64,000 bases of DNA from Beroe forskalii (Eukaryota > Ctenophora > Nuda > Beroida > Beroidae), in assembly GCA_011033025.1 (NCBI GenBank), contig WFMF01000634.1, positions 1 through 64,000 of the forward strand, given 5' to 3'. Below, one piece after another: positions 19,670 through 29,977 of the stretch. How positions within the stretch are numbered: position 1 is the first letter of the stretch; every line of letters starts with the position of its first letter. The notes below the pieces were generated by a model that was not told where the DNA came from, made no database searches, and worked only from the letters and a program-made list of their open reading frames with translations. A program made the translations under genes and the position numbers.

Positions 19670-20568
19670 GTAAGTTTATCTTCTGCTACACTTATAGCTC
19701 TGCGAAGGAAATTTCATCAAAGGGTGTTCATTGTTCAAGGGTATCAAGTTGCTCGGAGAGTATCGTGAAATTTGTCTTCAAAAGCGTGTACTTATTCAAC
19801 TTACTCGGAAAATTTTTTTCCAAGATTTGAGTCCTTAACTTGGATATCTTATTCAATTTCCCTCTTACTCCAGCATTAATTACATTACCTTTATTAATAA
19901 TTTATGCTATGATTTGCTTTCCATGAAGAATGCCTTTTATTACATTTAGCTGCGTCCCATGATTGTTTTTCTACTTCCCCCTATTTCCTTCGCTTACACT
20001 TACTTCAAGTTTGCTTCTATTCTATTACATTTACGTACTTAATACGTTCTTTATTTACTGTCTTGGTGAATGAGTACAAATTAAAGTAAGTTTTAACACA
20101 TTAAATGGGATGTTTACTTAATTATATGTTTATCTATAATTCTTTGTTTTCCATTAACTCTTTTCATTGAACTGGGAGCTTTTTTATTAGTTTGGTTACG
20201 GTTCGGGGTACATATGGAATGGTTTCACCTTCTATATGTGCGGCCTCCGGGGTGTAGGTTTCTTGGGCTTGGAGGCCGAAAAATCGTGTGTGGTACACTT
20301 TGTGCTGCACAATCACCCTTGCCCAACTGATGACCCATGTTAGCCCTAGAGCACTAACGTTCACTTTCAGGCCTTAAATTTTTATTAAAAATCATAGAAT
20401 CCTTTTAAGCATGAATGACTGGAATGATATTACATAAATACATATGATTTAACCTTGCATGGTTACACGTATAATCGTTCATTTTATATTGCTTTTTGTA
20501 ACCCTGAGATATGGACTGATCGGACTACAGCACTTCTGTACTGTAGTTCATAGATTAAAATATACCGG
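19670..20568. other. Right-copy intron e9-e10, 5' part with extra DNA
   Basis: The first ~150 bp match the left arm. The left-arm intron is only ~370 bp in total, so roughly 700 bp here (about 19,830-20,550) is an insertion in the right arm or a loss in the left. No inverted ends, long repeats or coding signal are visible. Confidence 0.5.
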
Positions 20569-20817
20569 TTGCGTTTGCATTGCGTTTGCATTGCGTTTGC
20601 ATTGCGTTTGCATTGCGTTTGCATTGCGTTTGCATCGCGATTGCATCGCGATTGCATTGCGATTGCATTGCGATTGCGATTGCATTGCGATTGCATTGCG
20701 ATTGCATTGCGGTTGCATTGCGATTGCATCGCGATTGCATCGCGATTGCATTGCGGTTGCATCGCGATTGCATCGCGATTGCATTGCGATTGCATTTCGT
20801 TTGCATTTCGTTTGCAT
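20569..20817. repeat. 11-bp minisatellite beside the e10 acceptor (right arm)
   Basis: About 22 copies of 'gcgattgcatt' / 'gcgtttgcatt', the reverse complement of the left-arm array at 11,601-11,793, with more copies. It ends about 20 bp before the e10 acceptor. Open frames through it on both strands are artefacts. Confidence 0.9.
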
Positions 20818-20838
20818 GGCTACACAACTCACTCTCAG

Positions 20839-20970
20839 ATTGCGGAGGCATAACTTACGAACCTGACAATGCGAAACTCTACAAATTCTCCCTAAGACAA
20901 GGAACTCAACCCGTCGTCAGTGCTATCAATGAGATCTCATGGGTCAAAACCCTCTGTTCTAACGGACAAA
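20839..20970 (+). CDS. LRP-like gene, right copy: exon e10 (PAN-like module, second half)
   Basis: A 132-nt exon, acceptor 'actctcag', donor 'gtacga'. Encodes 'DCGGITYEPDNAKLYKFSLR' and 'EISWVKTLC'. Protein identical to the left copy. Six silent differences. Read-through past the donor meets TAG after ten codons, as in the left arm. Confidence 0.85.
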
Positions 20971-21220
20971 GTACGATCCATCTCCTTCATGAGTCTTAGT
21001 AACCATTGTAAATGTGTGAAGTTGGCAGTTGGTGACGTCATGACATGACCATATTTGGTAATATTTATACCGGTTACTATGCTGATATCACTACCTGCCA
21101 AAGTTCACTGAGTGATGCATCTATAGCCTACCGTTCTGAAGATCATGCTAGTGTGCAATTCTTTCCTGACATGACCCTTGCATCCTGGTATTTCTTGTGT
21201 TCATGTCGCTGCTGAGGAAT
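20971..21220 (+). other. Strongly conserved intronic segment after e10
   Basis: The first ~57 bp after the e10 donor are identical between the arms, and similarity stays high for about 250 bp, including 'agttcactgagtgatgcatc'. Most other introns are visibly more diverged. It could be an alternative terminal exon (stop TAG, then 3' UTR), a splicing element, or recent gene conversion. Confidence 0.45.
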
Positions 21221-21462
21221 GACTGGCATGGATAGATCAGATTAGGAATTCTCTTAATTTACTTTTGTCGCTCTTAATTTCCTTTTTTGTCTCGTGATGT
21301 TGCGAATGCTCCTGATTTCCGTTCGTTGCGTGATGACCGTTAGTGATATTGCTGCTACTGCTGCTGCATTTCCATATTCCCCTGACACTCAAATGCAAAT
21401 GCACTGGAGGATTATTGCCCACTCAATAATCACATTACCAATATCCATTTTCATCCATTTGG

Positions 21463-21930
21463 CCAGTATTGCGCCAGTATCACGCCGCGCAAGTACCGCG
21501 CCAGTATCAGGCCAGTACCGCGCCAGTATCAGGCCTACCACGCCGTTATCAGGCCAGTATCGCGCGCAGTAGCACGCCGTAGCACGCCAGTAGTAGCACG
21601 CATAATTCACGCCAGTATCACGTAATATCACGCCATTATCGCGCCAGTCGGAACTAACTTTAAGCCAGGACGCCAGTAACACGCCAGTATGGCGATCTGA
21701 AGGCTGGCGTGCTACTGGCGTCCTGGCTATAAGTTAGTGTCCACTGGCGTGATACTGGCGTACTACTGGCGCGATACTGGCGTGCTACTGCGCGCTACTG
21801 GCGTGCTACTGGCGTGCCATTCGGCGCGATACTGGCGCGTGATAAAGGCGCAGGATACTGAACTGGCGCAACTGGCTGGCACCTGGATACTGCGCGATAC
21901 TGGCCTCGACGGATCGCTCAATTTACCCAG
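21463..21930. repeat. Inverted minisatellite forming a ~450-bp hairpin (right arm only)
   Basis: From about 21,463 to 21,690 the DNA consists of degenerate 'cgccagtatcgcg' units. From about 21,695 the same unit runs in the opposite orientation ('ggcgtgatactggcg') to ~21,920. The centre is near 21,690. The homologous left-arm site (~10,930) lacks it. Confidence 0.8.
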
Positions 21931-21934
21931 ATAG

Positions 21935-24290
21935 GCATCAAACCTGATAGGCATACTTAGGGAGTGTGATAGGCTAACTCCGGGTAAGATAGGCTTTCTT
22001 AGAAGTATGTTAAGCTTCCACTTAGGAGTGTGTGGTAGGCTTACTCCAGGAGTGTGATAGGTCCACTTAGGGGTGTAAAGGCTTACTTCGGAGTGTGATA
22101 GGGTAACTGAGGAGTGTGATAGGCTTACTTACTACTTAGGTGTGAAAGGCTCTCTTAGGAGTGTGATAGGCTTACATAGGTGTGATAGGCTTACTTAGGA
22201 GAGTGATAGGCTTGCCTTACGAGTGTGACAGTTGAATTTGAATTTGAATATCATTTTACAGTACAATTCAATATACTTACTTAGAAGTAGATAGGCTGAC
22301 TCAGGGGGTGTGATAGGCTTACTAATACTATGGAGTGATTAGCTTACCCAGGAGTTTCATAGGCTTACTCAGGGGTGTGATAGGCTAAATAGCGAGTGCA
22401 ATAAGCTTAATAATGGGTATGATAGGCTTACTTAGGGGTGTGATAGGCTTATTCAGGAGTGTAATAGGCTTACTCCTAGGAGTGCGATAGGCTTACTTAG
22501 AGGTGTGATAGGCCAACCTAGGAGTGTGATAGTCTCACTTAGGAGTGTGATAGTCTCACTTAGGAGTGTGATAGGCTTACTTAGGGGTGTGATAGGCTAG
22601 CTTAGGAGTGTGATTGGCTCACTTAGGAGTGTGATAGGCTCACTTAAGGGGTGTGATAGGCTAACTAAGACGTGATAAGCTTAATAAGTGGTGTGATAGG
22701 CTAACTCTGAGTAAGATAGTTTTTCTTAAGTATGGTAGGCTAACTAAGGGAGTGTTGGAGGCTTACTCAGGAGGTGTGTGATAGGCCCACTTAGGAGTGT
22801 GATAGGGTAACTGAGTAGTGTGATAGGCTTACTTTCTACTTAGAAGTGTGATAGGCTCACTTAGGGAGTGTGATAGGCTTACTTATGCCATTAGGTGTGT
22901 GATAGGCTTACTTAGGAGAGTGATAGGCTTAATTACGCGTGTGTCAGGCTTGAATTTGAATTTGAATATCATTTTACTGTAAAATTACAATATACTTACT
23001 TAGGAGTAGGATAGGCTGACTCAAGAGTGTGATAGGCTTACTATGGAGTGTGATTGGCTTTCTTAGAAGTATGGTAGGCCCACTAAGGAGTGTGGTAGGC
23101 TTACTCAGGAGTGTGATAGGCGTACTTAAGGGGTGTAAAAGGCTTACTTCGGAGTGTGATAGGGTAACTGAGGAGTGTGATAGGCTTACTCACTACTTAG
23201 AAGTGTGATAGGCTTACTTAGGAGTGTGATAGGCTTACTTAGGTGTGTGATAGGCTTACTAAGGAGAGTGATAGGCTTACTTACGAGTGTGATAGGCTTG
23301 AATTTGAATTTGAATATCATTTTACAGTACAATTACAATATACTTACTTAGGACTTTAGGAGTAGAATAGGCTGACTCAGGAGTGTGATAGGCTTACCAG
23401 TTACTATGGAGTATGATTGGCTTACTCAGGAGTGTGATAGGCTTACTTAGGTGTGTGATAGGCTAAAATATAACAAGTGTAATAAACTTAATAATGGGTA
23501 TGATAGACTTGCTTAGGGGTGTCATAGGTCAACTTAGGAGTGTGATAGGCTCACTGAGGAGTGTGATGGGCTCACATACGAGTGCGATAGAATTACTTCG
23601 GGGTATGATATGTTTACTTAGGAGAGTGATAGGCTTACTCAGGAGTGTGATAGTCTTACTTAGAGGTGTGATAGGCCAACTTAGGAGTGTGATGGTCTCA
23701 CTTAGGAGTGTGATAGGCTTACTTAGGGGTGTGAGGCTAACTTAGGAGTGTGATTGGCTCACTTAGGATGGTGAGGCTCACTCTGTGGAGAGTGATAGGC
23801 TTACTCAGGAGTATGATATGCTATCTTAGGATTTCAATTAACTTGATAAGGGCTTTAGGGGTGTGCTAGGGGCAATAAACTTTTCTTAGGAGTGCGATAG
23901 GGTGCGATGAGATAGGCTAACATAGGAGTGTGAAAGGCTTCCTTAAGAGAGTCATAGGCTTGCTCAAGAGTATGATATGCTATCTTAGGATTTCAATTAA
24001 CTTGATAAGGCTTTTAGGGTGTGCTAAGGCAATAAACTTTCTTAGGAGTGCGATAGGGTAACAAAGGGAGGGATAGGTGTGATGAAGGCTAGCAGGAGTG
24101 TGATAGGCTCACTTAGGGTGTGATAGGCTTATGAGGGGTGTGATAGACTAACTAAGGGAGTGTGATAAGCAATTAATTAGGGTGTGATAGGGCTTGCTTA
24201 GGGTGATACCTTACGACCGTAGGGAGTATGATAGGCTCACTTCTAGGAGTGTGATAGCCGATAGGCTTACTTAGGAGTATGTTAGGCTTA
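21935..24290. repeat. 21-bp minisatellite 'ttaggagtgtgataggcttac' family with higher-order structure
   Basis: About 100 degenerate copies of a 20-21 bp unit. A distinct spacer, 'tttgaatttgaatatcattt', recurs near 22,235, 22,955 and 23,290, each time followed by 'caatatacttactta', so larger blocks have been copied as units. The open frame at 23,494-23,745 is a by-product of the repeat. Confidence 0.9.
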
Positions 24291-24296
24291 CTTATA

Positions 24297-24775
24297 ACCC
24301 ATACCTTCCACTGATAATCCACCCCTATACACTTCTAACACCCCAATCAACTCATAAACCATCCCAATCAACTCATAACCCACCCTGACCAACTCAAAAC
24401 CCACCCCAAGCAACGCATTACCCACTCCGACCCCAACTTCTTACCCTCAATCAACCCATAACCCATCGCTTTCCTCATAACCCACCCCTTTCCACTCATA
24501 ACCCACTCCTTTCCACTCATAACCCACCCCTTTTCACCTAGCCCAATCAACACATATCCCACCCCTTTCCACTTTTATCCCACTCCTTTCCACTCATTAC
24601 CCACCCCTTCACACTCACAACCCATCGTTTTCCACATAACCCACCCTTTCCACTCATAACCCCTCCTTTTTTCCACTTATGACCCACCCCTTTACACTCA
24701 TAACCCATCTTTTTCCACTCATAACCCATCCTTTTCGACTCATGACTCACCCCTTTCCACCCATAACCCACCCCT
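24297..24775. repeat. 20-bp minisatellite 'ccactcataacccacccctt' family
   Basis: About 23 degenerate copies of a C-rich unit, directly after the 21-bp minisatellite. Minus-strand open frames rich in Met-Gly-Tyr/Trp-Lys-Gly are translations of the repeat and not genes. Confidence 0.9.
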
Positions 24776-24975
24776 ATCAGCCTATATATTACATTCCTGG
24801 TTTAATATTAATCTTTTATACCAATATAGATCACCTCGATCCTTTACTCAATGACTAACTGATGCCTTTTTCGTTTCTCTGAATGTTGATAAGTCTATAG
24901 ATAATACATTGGATTACCATCTGACACTTCTTCAAGTGAAAAAATTCTTACAAATGGTTTGAGAAGTCATGTAGT

Positions 24976-25078
24976 TTTTGGCAAACTTTGGCAAATTTTG
25001 GCAAATTAATCCCTAAATTTAGGAGTTTGCCAAAAAAAGTGTTTGCCAAAGTTTGCCAAAGTTTGCCAAAGTTTGCCT
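24976..25078. repeat. Inverted 'tttggcaaa' repeat, hairpin at the end of the repeat island
   Basis: Three copies of 'tttggcaaa' face four copies of 'tttgccaaa' across ~35 bp, giving a hairpin of roughly 30-bp arms. It lies a few bases before arm homology resumes at 'gctgtgcatctagctgattt' (~25,092). Confidence 0.75.
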
Positions 25079-25091
25079 TACCCCCGCCCCT

Positions 25092-25672
25092 GCTGTGCAT
25101 CTAGCTGATTTGTAGTGTTAGTGCGTAACGTGGTTAAAATTATGTAGATTGTTTTTTCGAAATGTGTAATGAATGATAATTACCATCGTGAAAATCCTTG
25201 TGAATGTTTGTGAACTTGAATGTATTGTGAGTATCATGATGTGATGTAAATGTTTAAATGTAGTACGTTTTCTGTGATGTGCCAAATTTGCAAGCTGGTA
25301 TGCTATCGATATTTCTTAATGGAAAAGTTTTCTGCTCGCTGTGTAAAAAATGAATGCTGATGACACCATTTCGGTGCTGCATCAATAACCATATAAAGCC
25401 ATTTTCCAGAGCTTGTGACTGCTGTTTCCTCATTATTAACTTCACTCCCGTGCCCACTTCTGGATGCATGTATCTTGAATGCTGGTTTGAGTGCTGTCCG
25501 CATGGAATGTATCCAGATATTTTAAAAATCTGCTTCTCGTTTCCATTTTATACGCAGTTTATAACATTGGTCGAGGAAGACACCGTTGTCCTGTTTCTAA
25601 ACCGACCAATATATTGACTAGATCGCCCGGCCTACTTCCACCCACATTATTCTCTTTACTTCCCACCTTCAG
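25092..25672. other. Right-copy intron e10-e11, 3' part
   Basis: Arm homology resumes here (left arm 10,260-10,860). No repeat or coding signal beyond short chance frames. Confidence 0.6.
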
Positions 25673-25765
25673 GTGAGACACTGACTATTGGTTCCGGGAT
25701 GAACGATGAAGAGAATGTGCTGATAAAACTCAACCATGATCAAGCGCATACCATCACCAAAGCAG
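25673..25765 (+). CDS. LRP-like gene, right copy: exon e11 (linker)
   Basis: A 93-nt exon, acceptor 'accttcag', donor 'gtgagg', phase 1 to 1. Encodes 'TLTIGSGMNDEENVLIKLNH' and following residues. Protein identical to the left copy. One silent difference. Confidence 0.82.
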
Positions 25766-25811
25766 GTGAGGAGAAAACTTCATTTTGCTATCCGAAAAGG
25801 TAGCAATTGTC

Positions 25812-25965
25812 AGTATAAGCTGATGTCAATGCCAACTGGTATCAGAGTAAACTGGTGTCAGCGTTAACTCATTGTGTCAATGTAAACTGGTGTCAGGGTA
25901 AACTGGTGTCAGTGTTTACTGGTGTCAGTGTGAACTGGTGTCTGTGCAAAATGGTGTCAGTGTGA
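25812..25965. repeat. ~18-bp tandem repeat in intron e11-e12 (right arm)
   Basis: Degenerate copies of 'aactggtgtcagtgt', homologous to 10,027-10,125 but with more copies. Confidence 0.65.
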
Positions 25966-26022
25966 ATTAGAGCGATATCAATTAAAATAGAACGCTTAAG
26001 TAAATATTTCCTTGTGTTTCAG

Positions 26023-26181
26023 TTCTGTCCCCCGAGTCCGGCTCTGAATCCTGGCTGTGTCCTGGTTACGTGTCCGCGTGTCACGTTAACAACGGGGGCT
26101 GTGATGGGTTGTGTCTCCTGACACCAACTGGCAGAAGCTGTGCCTGCGATGGGGACCTGGATCCACTGGGAGTCAAGTGCA
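26023..26181 (+). CDS. LRP-like gene, right copy: exon e12 (EGF module)
   Basis: A 159-nt exon, acceptor 'tgtttcag', donor 'gtgagt'. Encodes the EGF core '[20 protein letters not shown]' followed by C-A-C. All seven cysteines are kept. One T/S replacement and nine silent changes relative to the left copy. Confidence 0.92.
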
Positions 26182-26310
26182 GTGAGTTTAACCTATTAAT
26201 ATGCCGGCCAATATCAAGCGACAAGACGAGATACTGTAATCTCTTACATCCATCCCTATTTTTCAAATAAATCTTTAATAACCATTTCTGATTTTGTGTA
26301 TCCCTCCCAG

Positions 26311-26402
26311 CCAAGCACGATCATTTGCTACTGAGTGCAACCTTCGATATCCTGGCTTTGGAGCTCGGTGGAGATATCAAGACTACCCAGAAAACCAAGA
26401 AG
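26311..26402 (+). CDS. LRP-like gene, right copy: exon e13 (start of propeller 2)
   Basis: A 92-nt exon, acceptor 'ctcccag', donor 'gtcagt'. Encodes 'KHDHLLLSATFDILALELGG' and following residues. Protein identical to the left copy. Three silent differences. Confidence 0.85.
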
Positions 26403-26618
26403 GTCAGTTAGATTGAATCGGCAAATTAAGATGGTATTTTCAATTATTTTCGGCAGATCAACTCCTGACTTCCCAGTTATATTATAAAGTCTGCGTATTG
26501 GAAATGCATTGCTCGGTCGATGCGCCAAATTCCAATACGAAGAGTATTTGGTTAGCAAGAGTTCAAATAAAAGTTTGCCTAAAATCTAAATCAAATACTA
26601 AAGTCCCTGATATTTCAG

Positions 26619-26793
26619 ATTGTCCAAGATGAGAGTCTGATCGCGAGCATGGACTACATCTTCGTGCGGGATTCTGACACTGAAATGACCAATGTGATGC
26701 CACTCGATCAGATCATCTGGGCAGAACCCAACTTCAGGGCTGTCCGAATAGCCGATGCTGATGGAAGGAATCCTAAGAACTTCCTGAAACATG
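26619..26793 (+). CDS. LRP-like gene, right copy: exon e14 (propeller 2)
   Basis: A 175-nt exon, acceptor 'atttcag', donor 'gtaaga'. Encodes 'SLIASMDYIFVRDSDTEMTN' and 'IIWAEPNFRAVRIADADGRN'. One N/D replacement and six silent changes relative to the left copy. Confidence 0.88.
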
Positions 26794-27965
26794 GTAAGAT
26801 TATAACTTTTGATATTTTCTTGTGTTTTCCTACTGTCGTGTGTGGATTGAAGAGATCGAATTGAAATGATATGCTAGGATCGATTGCATGCTTGTACTGT
26901 CCGTATTCAACTGCGTCGTAGAGTATGCATAATTCTATGTAAATTTAAGATTTACAATAGTTTGGTGGAATGTAACGAGAATCTGGGCATACCTTTTGCC
27001 CAGATCTCGCTTTCATTGAGTATGTAAATTTAAGATTCATATTACTTAATACTTTGGCGTAAAGTAACGAGAATGTGGACATACCCAGATTTCATTGATG
27101 ATTCCTCTGCATGAACTTTGTGAAATAAAACTAACCACAAAACCAGGGTCCCGGATATCCAAGTCGTCTCTAGACGGCTCTCTCAGGGCCACCCTGTTGA
27201 GTTCCGGTAGGTGGTACATGTGCCGATATCATCCACTGCCGGATCGTTCACATATTCCGTTTAATAGGGATCGGATACCTTAGTGCCAGCAATGTAGACG
27301 ACAAGAAATAATTGAGATTTTTTCAGAATCGCTTTTCTCCACCTTCTTTCTGGTAATAGGGTATTCCGTAGTATCCGTGGAACCGTGGAAGTCGTTAACG
27401 TAATATGTGAATGATACCGTGTATCTGTGTCAAAAGATGGAGCTAATTAGTGATCAATTAGCTCCAGGGTTATCTGTGTCAAGCAGCGCTAATGTATTAA
27501 GAAATGTATCCCAGCACACTTTGATGACATCCGTCCAACATTTTTCCCGTTATTTTCACCATTTCACTTTCCTGCTGGAGTTTTAAATGTGTTTGGCACA
27601 GCATATTTCATTTTATTTAACTGATTAATAATCCTTTGCGCTCCCTTTTAATCACTGAAACTCAAATGTTCCTTGTTTGAAGTGTCGATCAGTAGTCAAT
27701 ACTTTGGGTTATAACTCAAACTCTCGATTGCCAATTACGAAAATTTATCGAATTCACATGTCTCAGACTCACTTTTTTGCATTTCCTCGTTGTCTCAGTA
27801 GCTCTCCCTACGTTGCTTGCCCCCCCTCAAATCTCACACTCTCGTCCAGGTGCCTCCATTTCACATGCTTGAAGCTTTCCCTTCTCTCCCTCCCTCATTT
27901 ACTGGCATCCGCCCTTTAAAGCTCGCACTCTCCTTGTTTTACCTCTCTCTCATTCTTCTGTGCAG
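26794..27965. other. Right-copy intron e14-e15
   Basis: About 1.2 kb homologous to 7,188-8,271. It contains the shared MITE-like element listed next. A pyrimidine-rich stretch leads to the e15 acceptor. No coding signal. Confidence 0.6.
27241..27418. mobile_element. MITE-like element, right arm copy
   Basis: Starts 'ggatcgttcacatattccgt' and ends with an inverted, slightly diverged copy ('cgtaatatgtgaatgatacc'). About 178 bp against 157 bp in the left arm. Same intron position as 7,631-7,787, so it predates the duplication. Confidence 0.55.
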
Positions 27966-28062
27966 GTGGCGGGGTAATCACGAGTGTAGCGTACGACTGG
28001 GTTAACCAGGTCATCATCTGGCTGGATGCCATGCTAGGAATCTTCGTAGCTTCCCTTGACGG
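27966..28062 (+). CDS. LRP-like gene, right copy: exon e15 (propeller 2 blade)
   Basis: A 97-nt exon, acceptor 'ctgtgcag', donor 'gtaagt'. Encodes 'GGVITSVAYDWVNQVIIWLD' and 'FVASLDG'. One Q/K replacement and two silent changes relative to the left copy. Confidence 0.88.
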
Positions 28063-28248
28063 GTAAGTCCAGTGACTGTCCGTCAGTGTTTCCTCAAAAT
28101 GATGATAAACAAGTCAACATATCAGTTCATAGCCGGAGCTTTCAATCCCTATGAAATTCGTGTATTGTTTCCTTACCACATTTATCCCTCAGTAACCACC
28201 GAGCAGCACTGTATGTTGAAATTGGGGAACCCAGAATCTTAAGCCGTT

Positions 28249-28530
28249 CAGAGGGCCTCGTTGTCAACCCTTACCTCAACTAAGTGACAACGTAATGTGA
28301 CAACAAGCTCAGAGGGCCTCGTTGTCAACCCTTACCTCAAGTAAGTGACAACGTAATGCGACAATACGGTCAGAGGGCCTCGTTGTCAACCCTTACCTCA
28401 AGTAAGTGACAACGTAACGTGACAACAAGGTCAGAGGGCCTTGTTGTCAACCCTTACCTCAAGTAAGTGACAACGTTATGTGACAACAACATTACCTGAT
28501 GTTTGTGACAACGTAACATTGTGACAACAA
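28249..28530. repeat. 61-bp tandem repeat, four-fold expanded in the right arm
   Basis: About four and a half copies of a ~61-bp unit with 'gagggcctcgttgtcaaccc' (spaced near 28,250, 28,312, 28,372 and 28,432). The left arm has a single unit at 6,757-6,820, so the expansion is specific to the right arm. Confidence 0.85.
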
Positions 28531-28712
28531 CATACCCTGAGTTTGTGACATTCCTAGCTATGCGTTCAAGTTCAAGGTTTTTCAAATAAGTAGGAAGTAA
28601 TATGAGAGGTTTAAGTTTACCTTTCAAATGGTGGAGCATTTGTGGGGGTAAGGGAATAGCTTCAAGAGTAGCTGTTTGTTTCAAATTGTGCTGTTAACTG
28701 GCGAAACAACGC

Positions 28713-28806
28713 ATGTTGCGCCGCGCGATTAAAGCATTTACAGTGCATACAGATAGGGAAAAGTATTCGCGCGCTACGCGAATTGAACTACTCAACTGCG
28801 ACCGCT
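28713..28806. repeat. GC-rich dispersed element, right arm copy
   Basis: Contains 'gcgcgattaaagcatttaca' and 'cgcgcgctacgcgaa'. Homologous to 6,486-6,582 and to an independent copy at 46,225-46,300. Confidence 0.6.
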
Positions 28807-28891
28807 GCGTTGAAGATTTCACCGAAATTATAAAATCAAATCAATGATCCATCCAAAGTCCTCCTCTAACCCTCATCTTCTCTCACTCAAT

Positions 28892-29073
28892 GAAGTGTAC
28901 TGGACAGTAGTAGACCACACCACTGGAGGTACTGCTGGTGGAGTGTACGCCCTCTCCCTCGCCTCACCCTCCTCTAGACCCAGACAACTTAGCAGTGTAA
29001 TGCAGCCTCTTAGTCTGACAGTGGATGTGGTGGAGGGTAGGGTGTACTTCAGTCATGTCGAGGATAACGTTGG
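28892..29073 (+). CDS. LRP-like gene, right copy: exon e16 (propeller 2 blades)
   Basis: Encodes 'EVYWTVVDHTTGG' and 'PLSLTVDVVEGRVYFSHVED'. The donor 'gtaggt' exits in phase 2. The 5' end is uncertain. A pyrimidine tract reaches the 'gaagtgtactgg' start, but no AG in the required phase stands there. Differences from the left copy are mostly silent, with one S/T replacement. Confidence 0.75.
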
Positions 29074-29244
29074 GTAGGTGCAAAGTGCAAACAATAAAAT
29101 ACATTATTTCAAACGAATTTTATAATTTACACTCTCAATTACCTATCAAATATATATTAAACTCCAATGGTAAATCATATGTTCTTGAGCCAGTTATGGC
29201 CAAGGCCACCTTAAATTTTTCTAGGGATGCCTTCCGAAGACCAG

Positions 29245-29367
29245 GGTGTTATAATTATCATCATTTTGGGTTCATCACGGTTATTTCGGTTGGTAAGGAT
29301 GAGGGAAGAGTAGAGAGGCGGTTTTCGCTCGGTGATGGGGTTTACGCCAGGCAGATGGATCTAGCAG
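29245..29367 (+). CDS. LRP-like gene, right copy: exon e17 (propeller 2 blade)
   Basis: Encodes 'FITVISVGKDEGRVERRFSL' and 'ARQMDLAG'. Donor 'gtacga', phase 1, fits e18. The acceptor is ambiguous ('ccag' at 29,241-29,244, or 'ctag' at 29,221-29,224). This exon shows more replacements between arms than its neighbours. Confidence 0.7.
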
Positions 29368-29572
29368 GTACGACAAACTGGCTTTTCGTTGAGTAATCGG
29401 AAATTTTTTGAGCTAGACAAATTAAATTGTAGGTGCAAAAACTTACCATCCATACCTATGACATCCCAACTTTCATCGGTGACCTTTTTAACACAGCCAA
29501 AGAATCCCCTTTATGCCTTGTGACTTGGATGAGTTAAATATAATTTTAAGATGTAAATGTAACGCCTCTCAG

Positions 29573-29714
29573 GAGATATGCTGTACATTATCAACGATAA
29601 CACCATCATTACGATCAACAAGTACACGGGGATGCTAGGAAGAGGACTGCAGATAAAGTTCGATACAATGCTAACGGGAATCAAAGTGCTGAGGAAGGGA
29701 AGCCGACCCAAGGG
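29573..29714 (+). CDS. LRP-like gene, right copy: exon e18 (end of propeller 2)
   Basis: A 142-nt exon, acceptor 'cctctcag', donor 'gtgggt', phase 1 to 2. Encodes 'DMLYIINDNTIITINKY' and 'GIKVLRKGSRPKG'. Protein identical to the left copy. Two silent differences. Confidence 0.86.
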
Positions 29715-29977
29715 GTGGGTCTCTTTCAGTTTAAATTTCCATGACTTTGTCGTTAAATATCGAAGCATATTGTCTGGAGGCCAACTTGCCCCAGTCAGTA
29801 ATGCATTGAAACTCTAAGTTTGTCTGATTTTCCCTCTTTTTTAAGTATGGTCAATTATATTGACTCATATATTTGGTTTATCTTGCCCCTGCAATTAATT
29901 GAAGTTCTGCTCTCATTATTGTAACTTGAAATTATCAGAATTAAAGTCAGATAAACTTTAACCCCCGCCCATTTCAG

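Noticed and set aside
20971..20999. TAG after e10 as the true gene end
   Set aside because: The 'gtacga' donor at 20,971 leaves in phase 1 and joins e11 exactly, and the later exons are conserved. Kept only as a possible alternative end.
21935..24290. Possible CRISPR-like repeat-spacer array
   Set aside because: Units are contiguous and degenerate with no unique spacers, and the sequence is eukaryotic.
23494..24771. Open frames in the 21-bp and 20-bp minisatellites
   Set aside because: Pure translations of tandem DNA repeats with no domain or conservation.
21935..24775. Possible telomere-like repeats (TTAGG or CCCTAA-type strings)
   Set aside because: The units are 20-21 bp and only contain such strings by chance. 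No run of short telomeric units is present.
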